Assembly (NCBI GenBank): GCA_025642065.1
Contig: JAODUP010000310.1
Span: 28,501 to 92,500 of the forward strand
Length of the DNA stretch: 64,000 nucleotides
Direction of reading: 5' to 3'
From: Paralvinella palmiformis
Taxonomy: Eukaryota > Annelida > Polychaeta > Terebellida > Alvinellidae
In this document: in pieces, positions 35,755 to 48,824 of the stretch
Position numbering within the stretch: position 1 is the first letter of the stretch
Layout: every line of letters starts with the position of its first letter
Notes under the pieces: generated by a model
Databases searched by the model: none
The model's input: only the letters and a program-made list of their open reading frames with translations
What the model was told of the DNA's origin: nothing
Translations under genes and position numbers: made by a program

Positions 35755-36690
35755 CCTCAAAAAATTGACGTAACCGGGGGTTATTTTAAAGGGTTTTTTC
35801 CCAATTTTTTTCCCAAAAAAAGGGGAAAAAAGTTTTTTCGAACCCCCAAAAAATTTTAACCCCGGTTTTTACTTTTTTAAAAGTCCGTAAAAACAGCCCC
35901 CCCCAAGAACCTTTTGGGGGTATATACATAGGGGAAACCCACCCACCAAAAGGGGAAAGGTTCTGGGTTAATAACATTTAAATCAAAACTTTTTTTTGGG
36001 GTTGCCCGGGGGTTTTACCCCTTTTTGGCCAAAGGGTTAAAGGGGGTTCAAGGCTAAAAAAAAAAAATCGGTTTTTAAAACTTTTCAGGCCCAATTTTTT
36101 TTTTTGTTTTTTGGGCACTTGTTTCTTAATTTTGTACCCTTTTAAAAATTTTTAAAAACTTTTGGGGTTTTTTGGTTTTGGTAAACCAACGGGGTAAAAA
36201 CCCAATGGAACTTTTTTTTTAAAAATAAACAAATGGTAAAAAAGGGTAACCCAACTTTTTTATTTTAAAGCTTATTCCAGAAGTTTCCTTTGAAAAATTT
36301 TTGATTTAAAGAGAAAAATTTCAAGGGGTAACTTTTTATTTTGGCCCCTTTTTCTAAGAAAATAGATGTTTTATAAATTAAAAAATTGAAGGAAATTTAA
36401 AACACCGGAAAAAAAGGGAGTGGTTTCGGGGAAGGGCATAAATTTTAAATTTTTTAAAATAAAAACCCATGGGTTTAATTTTTTTAAAAAAAATTCCCAA
36501 AAGTCCGGGTAAATCTGGACTAGGTTTTTCCAAAACCCCAGTTTTAAAATTTTTTTAAAAATTTTTCGGGGGAATTTAAAAATTTTATAAAAATTTTTTT
36601 GGGGGGGAAAAGTTTTTTTAATGTCTTTCTTTTTAAAACGGTTAATTTTGAAGGGGAAATGGTTTTCCCAACCTTTCGGCGGGGAGTGCT
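35755..36690. other. Probable low-quality, homopolymer-inflated sequence
   Basis: Almost every base here sits in a run of three to nine identical bases, mostly A/T with C and G runs such as CCCCCC and GGGGGGG. The sequence before about 35750 and after about 36690 is normal. This texture is typical of uncorrected long-read base-calling, so the open frames in it should not be trusted as genes. Confidence 0.75.
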
Positions 36691-36914
36691 TTGTCTTTAT
36701 ATAGTATCCAGTGTCAGGTCTTTTTCTTTTCAATCCATGTGAAAAGAAGCATTCTGTAAATAGACAGCCTACCCGTAGACTCCCGCCATCAAGCTATTCT
36801 GCACACACCGTACTTTCCTCTGTTTGTGGTGTTAGACCTGTCAGCTCACAGCTGCTAGAGCTGATGACAGGGGATGAAGAGGTGTGGTACTGATGAGCAG
36901 GACATCGAATGTAA

Positions 36915-37289
36915 TTAGCACTCATCCAGTTTCGCAGATTTAATGGCTGCATCATTTGGTGGGAGTTCGTTAACAATAAGGACGTTAACAAATGGTTGAT
37001 GTATGTAAATGCTGATGGCCAGCCATTTATCGTGGTGTCTGATACTTGACTGTTGTACCTGGTGTCTAAGATCAATCAATATCATCTTGTCTCCCTTACT
37101 ACCTGTGATGCTATTTTCTGGGTGCTCGGTTCGGAGCTTCCACCTGCAAAGTGATGACATTTTCTTTGCTCCACCTGGACTACTTGTTAACCACACCTGG
37201 TACTTCTTTCCACATTCCCAGTTGATATCCGACACCTTGGCAGTATCTATTTTCGTTAATGACTGAGCTTCCCCCCGTAATATTGCCAA
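36915..37289 (-). other. Unresolved 124-codon open frame
   Basis: The frame contains DINWECGKKYQVWLTSSPGG and CRWKLRTEHPENSITGSKGD with two Cys residues, which is not simple repeat. I recognise no family, and no clear splice signals frame it. It lies on the strand opposite to PATJ, just upstream of the exon at 37419. It may be a transposon relic, an exon of an unknown gene, or chance. Confidence 0.2.
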
Positions 37290-37418
37290 AATTTGGTTAG
37301 GCTCACATGTGTAGATGTTGTGACTATTTTCATGTTATAATTCTAGATGTAGATGTATCAATTCCGCATTATTCTTACTTTGTGATGATCGCTTATGATA
37401 TGGTTTCTCTGTTTTCAG

Positions 37419-37479
37419 ACATTTAGGCCATTCGCTGTCGGTCTGCCCATGAACTGAGTTAAGATGACTCTAAATGCTG
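37419..37479 (+). CDS. PATJ: PATJ/MPDZ first coding exon (16 coding bases)
   Basis: The exon follows a strong acceptor (gttttcag, ending at 37418) and ends at a consensus donor, GTAAGT, from 37480. Translation starts at 37464 and gives M-T-L-N-A plus one base. This splices in phase 1 to the L27 exon, giving MTLNADSHRALEVLERIQDK, which lines up with vertebrate PATJ/MPDZ N-termini (short acidic start, then RAL/EVLxRxQxKL). The sequence before the ATG is untranslated leader and contains the in-frame mini-ORF ATGAACTGA at 37449-37457. At least one further leader exon must lie upstream. Confidence 0.78.
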
Positions 37480-38295
37480 GTAAGTACTGAGCACGATACC
37501 TCCTTAACATGGATAATCAATCAGTCTCTCTCCATATTTCCATCTTTCACATGGGAATTAGTGCCGCAGTATGATCCGAGTGGTGTTGAATCAATACTGT
37601 GGAATTCCAACTTGCAATCCAGAGCACTGCTAAACACGAGGAAGTTTGTGATTTTATAGAGAAATCGTTGCTTGCAGCTCCCTTCAGAATGTCATTGTTT
37701 GAGTGTTTTCTTTTACAAATATTCAGCCATCTTCACAATTTGGCTAATGTTTATTATGCAAAACTGTCACACATGTCATGTTGCGCCGTAAGCAAGCACA
37801 ACAGATTGCCTCTCTGTGTCGGGTAATTTGTTGGAGTTTCCCATGGTATACTATATAGTATACTGTATATGGGACAACATGTATGACTTTTTTGATACAT
37901 GACTGGTGTTCGGTGTTGATGCTTGTTGTTACCTGTTTTTCTAGCAGTGTACTTGCTGATGAGAGAACATCTCACACACTTGACATCATTATACGGTAAC
38001 TACTTGATGAGGTCTCTGGTAACATTAGCATTGGCTGTCGTACCTTAATGCTAAATTGCCCTTGGTGATGTTCACTCTTTTCAATGAAAATTTCACTCTG
38101 CTGGTGATTACGCCAGAATTACTATCTGCTGCACGTGTGTGTTCCCTTGTACAGACACATACATGTGTACAGACGTGGGATAATTACCAAACATAAAATG
38201 CACAATATATAGTACACCTTATTATTATAACACCGGCCTTACACTTACAGGTAATGTTTTTACCATTCTATCTTTACCTGTTCTTAAACCAACAT

Positions 38296-38340
<45 letters not shown>

Positions 38341-41300
38341 GTGGGAACAATAAATTATATAAAAGTTACTATGCTGCATATTAAACATATTACATAATTT
38401 TGCACTCAATTTAACTTTTAAGTGAATTTGCGTGTGAGGTTTGGTTTTCCTATTCCCCAATATAATACACTACAGCTTGTTTGGTAGGTAACTAATTTGA
38501 ATATTCTGTATGATGCGTATTTAGCCATTAATAAATGGCGTTCATTGGTCAGGTCTCAATTATAACCAGCCCAGGTGGTTCAGATGCCAAATAACTCGTA
38601 TTCACACCTGTCTTGTATATTAATGTATCCGATCATTACCAGGAATGTCAGTATTTTCTCATTATGAATAGGCATAAAACTAAATAATATCATACAGTTT
38701 CTAACAGAGACACATTACCAACATGAGACACATCCTTTGTGATAATAGAAGAGAAGTACTTACAAATGTTACAATATTAATACACTGCATGTTTGATAGG
38801 ATGTACCATAATATCTGGAATGATACCTGCCCCATCATGAAAAGGAAATAGCACACAGTGCAATTATTTCTCAATGAAAATGGCCAACATTAGGGCCAGC
38901 TTTCATTATGTGTGCACGTGCACCCACACACACATCTTTATTTTATTATATAAATGAACTTGGGAAATTAATGCTAATGATTTCCCACAGATACTTATTT
39001 GATATTATTGGATGTACATACACCCATTGGGTGACATGCACAGACACACACACACATACACATAAACTATGTTAAATTCATAGGTTTTCTCTCAAAGGTG
39101 TACACATAAATTAAGCATACAATATGCAGTAAAGCAGTACTGTATGTTACAAGAAGAAAAAAGTATAGTGCTATTTAACGGTAAAATAGTTTTTGGCGCA
39201 CAGACACATACACATAGTTCGGTACCATCATGTCCATACATAATATTAATTTTGTATACCACTAAATGTTATGGTATAAAAGTACCACGTTGATTATTGC
39301 CATATCTCATAATTGGGAGCTGCATTGGCAGTTTGTTTTAAGAGATTCTGCTTTACCTTAGTCTATCGGATAACCGCAGCTTGGTCCATTCTCAGTATCA
39401 AAATGATTTTGTTGGTGAACAACCAGAGCTGCCTCCGAGGATTTTTGATCAGTTGTACTGAGTTGTCCTACTGAACACTGTCAACTGGCAAGAATCGTCA
39501 TCAATAAGTTTAATTTCTGATTCAAGTTGTTATTAATAATGATAATAATAATAATAACAGGCCATTTCTTTAATGTCACAAACCCATTGTGGAATATTTT
39601 CAGTTGACACTTTAAATTGGTTTTATAATGAGATCGCATTAGTAAGATAACATATGGAGGATGACGGCCTTTCAGCCATCAATTGGAAATAAAACCGATT
39701 TGAAGAAAATTATTAATTTTTTACGTTTACGATTAAAAAAATGAATGTCAAATTTTTTTTTTAAATGCAGCATACATTCTGTAATAGTTTTATAACATCA
39801 AATGTTCATAATTTGTTGTTTATTTATCTTTGTTCAGACTTTGGGAAGTTTTTAATCGTCATTGGGATTGGTATTTATAGTTAATTTATACAGCGTTACC
39901 GACACCAAGTTTAGATTTATTCGTGATTTATACTTCTTACCGGATGTTATGCCAATCTTCGTTTTAGTACGATTATGTGTTATTATGGTGACATCAGCTA
40001 AAATGCGATTTATTCATCTAGGCCAAGATAAAAGGGATTAAAATGAAACATGTTTGCCGGAAACCATGTAATTTTCTTGTTATGGGATATTGTTCATAAA
40101 TTTGCTGTTGTCGTGCTTTATTTAGTTTTCAGAGACAACAGTCACAGTATTTGATAAATATTCTGATATCTGGCGTTGTTTGAAATACCACTGTCTGTGT
40201 CATGTGTGGTAGTAATTACAGTAGTATTAGTAGCAGTAGTAGTAGTTGTTGTAGTATTAGTAGTGGTAGTGGTGTGGCTGAATACCTTCTATGGTATGAA
40301 CTAACTAGGAATTATATTCTTTTAAATACTCGGTTATCCTCTGCCAGTTTTATAACCAAAATCAAAACAGTATAACAACAACACGTTCCAGCTCATTTGT
40401 CTTAAGGAATGCTGCCATTTGAATTTGATGTATATATTTTTGTGTGTCTGTAATTCTACAAATATAGCTACTTTGCAAGATTATAGATATGTCTGATCTG
40501 TACCGCCACGCCACATGGAATGCCAAGCTCGAAAGGTGAATGGCGTTTTGTCTGTTTGTTTCAACAACAGAGGCTGGGTTAAGATAACAGACAAGTTAAA
40601 CATATTGAACAGGACAGATGTGAGATGAATAACCTGTCACATGGCATCATGATTTCTTGCCATTACATGTATGTTTTGGGCAGAAAGTGTCTGTCTGTCT
40701 GTCTCTGCCTGCCTGTCTGTCTGTCTGGAACCTGCTGGTTCGGTTCTGTATTGTCTGTTGTGCTTTTTGTGTTAGCCAGAACTTGTCATCACTGACAGAA
40801 TAAAGCCAATGTAAATCTTCCTTGCATGTATTGTGTCGCTTCTTTGTCTTGTGTATTTTGCGAGCAGTCAAGTTTCGCTCTTTCTTTCCCAGTATTATGC
40901 CGGATACAATAAATAGGTTTATGACGAATGAAAGGGTGGTGTTTCTGTATGATGTGTGTTCTTTTTGGAGTGGGTTTGGCAAATATTGGCTGCGTAAATG
41001 TAGTTGTCAGGCCCATTTATTTCTGGCTGGTATTTGAGGAATGCTAGCGGAATTATCCACCGATTTCAGCCTCCAAGATTGAGGATTATGGCTGTGGTGT
41101 CCGTGTTCCATTTCGCAATTCTGCTCGGCACGTATGAGAAGTGTATAATCATTTTACTCTGGAAGTCGTCCTTCCCGATTTTCTCTCCATTTCGATACGA
41201 TACCACACGTCATCAACATCTTCCATTACTGGCAGCCCGTATCACTGTCTTGTGGGTATACCCGACCTTTGCTTTGCCAGCGATCTGCTTCGGACCAGAT

Positions 41301-42990
41301 GACGGAGCTAGCCTAGTCATGCGATGGCTCCATTCAGCGAGCGGCCATTTTTTGGGCTTGCAAAAAAGTCGGACCGAACTTAAGCTGTGTGAAGAGCACT
41401 GTCTATAAATCGTAGGATGAAATCGGATGCCCGACAGACACGATATTCAGCCATGGGCGGAGACGTTGTTCTTATTACCCCGCTCCATTAGTGATGGGGC
41501 GTTTGTAAAGATGCGGACAGCAGTTCTGATCCCGAACTAGATCACCGTTTTATTGAACGGAAGACTTTTTTTCCTGCCAAGACAAAAGGCTGATAAAAAT
41601 TGGATTTGATGGCAGGTGACCGAATTTTTTCTTCTTTGGACATTGGGGTCACCGATTCCAAATTTGGGCATAATGTGTCAGGAATCTCATTCTTTATGAG
41701 GGAAGCCGAAGCGAGTCGTTTATCATTAATTCTGTATGTTGGCGAAACTTATAAATTGTCTCATTCAAAAAGGAAATCAGTGCCAGGAAAATATACTTAA
41801 TTGTTCCCTTCTTGATTTGTCTCAATAAGGCTATACAACGGTGTTTTGTGTTCTTTCCGATTTAGCCTTTAACCTCCATCCATCCATTATACAATGGTGT
41901 AGTAGTCTGTTCACTATTGATTAGAATCTTTTTATGGGTGCATAACTTGTTTTTTTTTAACTGGCAGTTTATCATCCTCTCTTTGGTGGTGGAAAATTCG
42001 CAGAAACCTCGTACTTAATGTATGTATATCAGTTTGTGAAGTGATGTGCATAAAATTTGCTGCTGCAAAAATATAGTATTTTTCTGTTATCTTTGTTGAA
42101 ACAGCATTTAATTTGGTTAAACTGCCATCTTCCACATATAACTCTGCACACTTCACCTATAAATGTTTGTGTAGATATCTACAGATGTTTGATTAGGTCC
42201 TTAATTTGCGTCCTAATTTATCAACTGTCAAGCTCTCTGCTATATTATATGTAACCTAATATAGACCTGATATCTGGTGTCATTGTTTGACTGCTAGTAC
42301 TCCACGTTATCTCGTGACTGATGCTTGCACTGATGACACCGTCCTATATATCGGGTCATAATCACCGTAACACAACAACATTGAGCTCGGTGCCAATAAC
42401 TACTCTTAGTCCAGAGCTAATAACTCACCATTGTGGGCTTACCTTAATATTGTCTGCAGTTGACACGCTGAAAATAAATATGCTCGCCGCTAGGGATCAG
42501 TGTCATTGAAATGCGCGAAGCGGTGGAAGTGCCAGGAGAATGCTGGACGAAGCTTGCCGTTGGTACGTCGTCTGGAAGCATTCATCACCCATCAGGTGAC
42601 CGAGTGCTGTTGGTAATGGCTCAGATAAGCTAATGAAATGGAAATAATGCCGCTGTATCCCCCTATATCTGGATCAGTTGATATCCGGATGCTTGGTGCC
42701 CGCGACTCGTCTCATCATTAACACCATTTCGCTTGGTGCCAGTAGTTAATGACAGCCTGGTGATGTCAGGAAAAGTGGCCATGTTTGGTAAAAAGGGGGA
42801 ATTTTGTTTCCACGATTTAAATGTCATAGGAAGATCATTTATATCAACCATGTTTTAGTTGCTTTAAGTCTGTGAAAAGTTATTGATTGAATCCTGGCTT
42901 GAGATTTTCACGTGTTTGTTGGCCATCCTGGATCAGTGGTCAGCTCCGGTCCGTCTTTTCTTACCGTTAATGGTGTGATCTCGCTTTCAG
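37480..42990 (+). other. PATJ intron 1 (between first coding piece and L27 exon)
   Basis: The intron of 5511 bases starts GTAAGT and ends tcgctttcag. The left part is AT-rich with microsatellites. After about 41 kb the sequence becomes GC-richer and non-repetitive. Open frames such as the one at 41004-41408 show no family resemblance. Confidence 0.7.
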
Positions 42991-43154
42991 ATTCCCACCG
43001 CGCTCTAGAGGTTCTGGAGCGGATCCAAGACAAGCTGCATGACTGTAATGACACGAGTCATGAAGATGACCTGGAGAATCTCATCTACATGCTGGAATCT
43101 CCGCTGTTCAACCAGATCCTTAATATCCAGGATGCTCTCACGCAACTTAAACAG
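42991..43154 (+). CDS. PATJ: PATJ/MPDZ L27-domain exon
   Basis: PATJ is the multi-PDZ scaffold of the Crumbs-Pals1-PATJ apical polarity complex; its L27 domain binds the N-terminal L27 domain of Pals1. This exon runs from acceptor tcgctttcag to donor GTAAAT and encodes nearly the whole L27 domain (about residues 6-60). It includes RALEVLERIQDKLHDCND, then TSHEDDLENLIYMLESPLF and NQILNIQDALTQLKQ. SPLFNQIL with the trailing QLK is typical of the PATJ/MPDZ/INADL group. The 5.5 kb intron before it is unusually long next to the 16-base coding piece. PATJ and MPDZ are vertebrate paralogues, and an invertebrate copy is probably co-orthologous to both. Confidence 0.93.
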
Positions 43155-43873
43155 GTAAATAGACGGCACTAAACTAGTAATACTTCAGTACGTACTTTGA
43201 TTCTGTTCTCAGTGTAAAACACCTTAGAGCATCTCACGTTGATTAAAGTGCTATATAAAATACCAGTATTGTTATTATTAGAATGCTGTTTAATATGACC
43301 CAAGATATATGGTATTAGATCACCTAACACCATGTGATTTCTGTTCAGTTATTACTATTACTAATCTGATCACTATAATATCTTAGTGGTTTCAGGACAA
43401 TTGAATGTTCAGTTTTATAATACCTAGATTTCTCGTTAAGACCTTTATATTTAAGGTCAAATCGGGAACTGTTTATTGAAAACATGTGGGGGGGATTAGA
43501 GAACTATCTCCTGTATGGAATTTACAGAATTTTTTTTTCCCAAATGATGATGACAACTCTGCGGGTTCTTACCTTTGTATTTCCTATAGTTCAGAATAAT
43601 GTCATTAAGTGGATTAAGTATGATAACAACCCCATTCATTTAGGTCACATAGCCTAGGTCACCAGTGTGGGATTGAATCCCAGCATTACCTGGGTGTCTG
43701 TGGGGTCTTTTATCCTCCAGTAAAAGGCCTTCAGCCTGTTCATCTTATTCGGCTCCGGATCAGCCATGTGTCTCCGTGTTGATTCTAGCACCAACGCTAA
43801 GGAATACGCTCCCTTACTCGGCTGTACTAGTAATGATGCAAGTAATAACTCGCCATTCCCCATCTCTTGACAG

Positions 43874-44262
43874 ATCCAAGGAAAGCATCCCATGGATGGC
43901 GAGGAATTTGATTTTGACCCTACATCAGGTGAGCTGATTATTGATTCCACTCAGGATGTGCACGATTTAGAAGAGATTCCGGCAGAAAGTATCCACGAGC
44001 CTGAAACTGAGGAACAGCCCTCACCGGATAGACCCGAGTTAGAGGAGACAGTCCGAGGTCTGGTACTGTCGCATTATGCCAGTGATCCAGCATTTGTTAA
44101 GTGTATTGAGCACGCAGCACAGGCCCGGAAGGTGGACACGGTCGTACTGAACAAGGTGGACAATATGAGCCTTGGCTTCAGTGTTGTTGGATTGAAGAGT
44201 GAACACCGCGGAGAACTTGGCATCTTTGTACAGAAAATACAGCCTAGTGGACTCGCTGATAG
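43874..44262 (+). CDS. PATJ: PATJ/MPDZ linker and start of PDZ1
   Basis: The exon follows acceptor ttgacag and ends in phase 2 at donor GTATGT. Its first part is an acidic linker rich in Asp/Glu/Pro (FDFDPTSGELIID, then EPETEEQPSPDRPELEE). The second part starts PDZ1: after VDTVVLNKVDNMS come the carboxylate-binding loop and first strands LGFSVVGLKSEHRGELGIFV, then QKIQPSGLADR, where the exon stops at the usual intron position before the R-L-K-x-D-Q-I-L half. That second half was not found anywhere in 44263-64000, so the following intron exceeds 19 kb or the exon lies beyond the window. An apparent extension of the reading frame to 44323 is intron read-through. Confidence 0.92.
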
Positions 44263-45080
44263 GTATGTGTATGTTTACTCTGTGTACATGTCAGTGTGTG
44301 TGGCTTTATGCCTAATTTTCTGATTAACTCCCAACATTAAATATGAAAGTAGTATGGGAAGGTAACTAATTATGTTTGATAAGAATTAGTATTTCCAGTC
44401 ATACAATTTAACATTTGTGCCTCCAGAAGCTTAATACTGCAGAAGTAAGTATATCCCGCATCTTGTGTAGTGGATTTTATACTCTTGTTATCTGAGAGCA
44501 GGATAACCAAGAGGGTTTAAAATTTCTTATTTTTGTCATATCAGAAGGCGGACTTAGAAATTTTTATTTTTTTTTAAATTTAGAAAAAAAATTATTTAGG
44601 AGGATGAAATTATATAAGGGTTATGTTTTTCTTAGGCCAATAAATCAGGTGTTTGGCATTTCCATTTGTCATGTTGGGGTTTTAAGTGATGATTCTTACC
44701 TTGAGTGTAATGTTTTCATTACCAGTCTGGTTTAAGTAAAGTTAAGTGTTAGCATTTGAGCCCTACAAGCTGAGGTTTCTTTTTAATTTGGTCTCACACA
44801 CGTTCACGTTACATTCTTGTCTTCCGATAAAAATCAAGAGACGTTCTGATAGAAACTTGTAATTAAATAAAAGAATGAAAAACTTCACTGACCATACTGT
44901 ATAATTTGTGTTAATATTTTATTACAACTGATGTATCTCTGTATACGATTTAACAAACACAGGGACTTCTACAGCTATAACTATCCCTTATCAGTATCTA
45001 ATACATCACTAGACATTATGTGAAATAGTTGATTATTTACAATAATTATTTACATTTATATAACATTATCTATCTCAGAA

Positions 45081-45343
45081 CCTGTTCACATCTGAGTGTG
45101 TTAACCTGTTCACATCTGAGCATGTTTACCTGTTCACATCTGACTATGTTAACCTGTTCACATCTGATTGTGTTAACCTGTTCACATCTGAGTATGTTAA
45201 CCTGTTCACATCTGACTATGTTAACCTGTTCACATCTGAGTATGTTAACCTGTTCACATCTGAGTATGTTAACCTGTCCACATCTGAGTATGTTAACCTC
45301 TTCACATCTGAGTATGTTAACCTCTTCACATCTGAGTAGGTTG
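45081..45343. repeat. 24-bp minisatellite, about 11 copies
   Basis: The unit CCTGTTCACATCTGAGTATG plus TTAA is repeated head to tail with a few substitutions (gtg/tat, gag/gac, ctg/ctc). As 24 is divisible by three, a spurious open frame with an eight-residue period runs through it. It lies in the PATJ intron after 44262. Confidence 0.95.
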
Positions 45344-45603
45344 AGGAGTGTAGCAATTCCTAGATTTTTTTCTGATGATTAAATCTATCATATTTGTTGT
45401 TTCTGAATTCATTAGTATGCATGGTAACAGTCTGGATCCATGATAGTTCTGGATATTTTTAATAGCTGTCTGGATCATGCATGGCTTAGTGACACGAAGG
45501 TTATTTGTTGTTGTTATTGTTTTTGTTGATGTTCTTGATTATGAAAATGTTGATGACTTCATCAATGTGGAAACCTCTTCGGGAAGCAATCCATTTATGT
45601 ACG

Positions 45604-45638
<35 letters not shown>

Positions 45639-46645
45639 CTGTCTGTCGGTTGTTAGCCTCAGCTCACATAGTTAACTGGTTCATCACTCATCACAGCTAT
45701 TTCCATCTTTAGCTGAACACACAGGAGGATAGATTATATACGATAATGCTGCCCATGATTAGAAAAATGTCTAAATGTTTAACTTTAACTTTCAATTATT
45801 GCTATTATTACCAGCTTTTACCGTGATTGGTTATCCATTTTATAATAAAGCCTGTGACGTCTGGGAATGGTCTGTGGTCGAGGTGTGTGTGTCTGTGTGT
45901 GTTTCTCGCTCTCTCTCTCTCTCTCCAGTCGGTGTGAGAGTTTATTAACTGTCACATATAAAGGGTTAAGTTGTCTGACGCCTTTGGCCAGGGTCCTTTA
46001 GACAGTTGACACAGGTAGAGAGAGACCATTTAACAGTGGCCAGTGCGCTCCTCTTAAGGCCGGTGTATATTACGTCTTCTCCGGAGGTCCTCGCTTCCTC
46101 AAGGTGGCATTGGTGCTAATATATGAGCCGTTTTCGGCGGATGGTTCAAGTCTGGGAGGGGAACCGATCCGAGATATGCGGACGGCGAAGGCGGGGAGCA
46201 TCTATCGGACCGGGAAACGTGGACACGTCTGTGACATGTGGCCATTCGGTTGTGGCTGACTGGCCCGTTGGTGGAAAGGGCTCGCACTGTTGTGTTGGAT
46301 TTAATGAATTTCTTTCCCATTAAGTGCGAAGGCCGCTAAGTCCAATCGATGTGGGTAAGTGTCAGGCTCCATCCCGGACGACTTTTCCATAATAAGAGAA
46401 AGGGCGTTATTAATAATGGCGTTCGGCCAGTATTTAGTGGCGTTTTGCGTGATCGCTTCTCTCCGAATACGACGACGAATAAACAACAATGCAATGCAAC
46501 GCAAAACGACGTGGCCGGCTTAAACACGCCCGATCTGGCGTTTCCCATTGAACGCGTGTAGGCAGCCAGCCGGGCGGGAAAATCTCACCGCGGCCTGGAT
46601 TTTAATGCTGACATCTTAAGCTTTTCCATCTTAGGATTTCTCACC

Positions 46646-46846
46646 GGCGCCTCCGTGGTCTAGTTGGTAGCGCGTTCGAACACAGATAACTCACTACCAC
46701 CACCCGAGTTCGAATCTCGGCGTGGGCTTATCTGAAGGGTCTTCCATCTTTCACTTCGCCTCATTACCGTTGGAGATCGCTCGGCCCATTTAGCCTACCA
46801 TGTGTACAAAAGTGGCCGTAAAACATCAATCATCATCATCGTCATC
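46646..46846 (+). mobile_element. Near full-length SINE copy
   Basis: The head GGCGCCTCCGTGGTCTAGTT, with a small insertion in the anticodon-arm region, is followed by B-box GAGTTCGAATCTC, the body with CGCTCGGCCCATTTAGCC and AAAGTGGCCGTAAAACATC, and an ATCATC tail. It is one of the least diverged copies. Confidence 0.93.
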
Positions 46847-47155
46847 CTTGAATTTTCGTTACCGTGTTGCTGTTAGTGTCGAAATGGTCCCGGGATCAAA
46901 CTGATTGAACTTCCGCTTTTAGTTATGTCTGCGGCTCGTTTCTTGTGAACATCTCATTTCCGTATCGTGTAGTTGCCTCGTTTGTATGACCCCCAGACGT
47001 GACCTTCCAAACCTCTGAGCTAAACAAAGCAATCATACGTTTGCTTAATCATACGTTTTATCACTAACGCCTAACACATCAATTTGTTGAATGCCCAACT
47101 ATTATATGGGTGGCTGTATAAATGACGAAACCATGCTGCTACCTTGTGGTAAGCG

Positions 47156-47187
<32 letters not shown>

Positions 47188-48792
47188 TTATTCGATATGC
47201 AATTTTATGTTTTGACATCAATTAGCCGTCGAAGCATACTTGGAATAAAGAACCATTCAGCAGCACCCGGTGAGCGGGACAGTGTGCTCATCATAATGGA
47301 CCAAATATTTATCTATATCATAATGGCTAGTTAACACGTTCTGACGCACAAATATCTGCCCCATTGTGAGTAGCTGCTGGTAGGGGAAGAAGATTTCTAT
47401 TGTACTGATTAACTGAACGTATTTACACGTGTTGTGGATATATAATGTAAAGAATTGTTGTCCTTTGAAATAATCATATACATCATAGATGTCTGTTTTG
47501 TGTTATTGGTCATTTAGTCAAATTAGAACTGTATTTGTAAGAACCAGCTGAGTCGCATACATTAAATTTGCCACCACTCCATTCAACAGATGGCCTCAAT
47601 TTCATGACATTGTGGTTATATTTATATACAAATTAGGGTTATAAAATAAGTCATTTTTGCCAGGCATATCCATGAAAATCATCAGGGTAAAGTCTTCTAC
47701 TTTTAATGGTGGACAGCAGCGAAGTATTTATAGTTCAGTAGTGCAGTGCAGAAAAGGGATAAACTGCTAAAATTTAAAGTAACAGACGATCGATCCCTGG
47801 AAACAAAAAGTCAAAAACATTGTGAGAAGGATTTCCCATAAGTAAAGTAATTTTCACTGAGGGGCATATGTATGCATGGGGGCACACCCATGCGTGTCAA
47901 TACGACAACTAGGTGATTTGTTCTCAGAATGTAAGTGCTGATTGACATTTTGATGGTTCAGTGTTGGATTGGATGCAGGAGAGTATGGATTATTCGTAAA
48001 TGAGTTCTGTATATTTCGTATATAGTGAAAATGGCCGGGTTTTCTGGCATAGGTGAGTCATATGCGTCTGCAATACAGACTCTGTATACGCGTGTCTTTT
48101 TGTATGTCAGTAAATCAGCGATTTGTCCCATGTCTAGAGTGGCTACGTCATAATCCCGGGATCAGATGAGGTGGTATTGAAAGAACCACACCAACTGGAT
48201 CAATAAGTACAATACTCATAATTAATGTTGATTATAGCCGATGTTTAAGCCGTACGATCTTTATCAGTAATATTTATTATTAAAAACTGACGATAGAGTC
48301 ATCACCGTGTGATAGCTGTTAATGGTATTACGAGCGATAATGACGGCCCACAACCAATGTCCGTTAACGGTGACCGATGTTAGCGTTGTAACAGGAATCC
48401 GGATCGAAACCGGCGACTGGTTATTGCTGAATGTTGTAATCCAGGTCGTTGAACCCCATTCTTTCTTAAGACTGCACCCACAGTTATGGCTCCAGACTGC
48501 AAGGCTTATACTGGATCGATGTGGACCACTCCCGCAAGTGTAAACGTTCGGCGCTGAGTGTGTCTAGGTAGCTATACTATATGGATAGGATGGTTTGTCT
48601 GATCCGGTTTTGTATAGTAGCTTAGATCTATTGTATTTGAAATTGGGAGAGTATGTTTGTATTCTCAGCTTCTGATGTCATTCACCCAGCCACACACCCA
48701 CTCGCTCGCGCGCGCGCAGGCACACACACACACACATTGTGTTCTTAACTGCATTGGGACACACTATGAACAATAGACACGCACTTGTTTAC

Positions 48793-48824
<32 letters not shown>

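Noticed and set aside
36371..36733. 120-codon Lys/Phe-rich protein
   Set aside because: It lies within the homopolymer-inflated stretch and is probably a sequencing artefact.
41004..41408. 134-codon plus-strand protein in PATJ intron 1
   Set aside because: It has no family resemblance and no flanking splice sites in a consistent phase.
44263..44323. Continuation of the PATJ exon to 44323
   Set aside because: PDZ1 homology stops exactly at the consensus donor at 44263. The residues after it (YVYVYSVYMSV) do not fit a PDZ domain.
45081..45343. CRISPR-like array
   Set aside because: The repeats are contiguous 24-mers with no unique spacers, in an animal genome. It is a minisatellite.
45029..45382. 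117-codon repeat protein
   Set aside because: The frame follows from the 24-bp minisatellite and has no recognisable domain.
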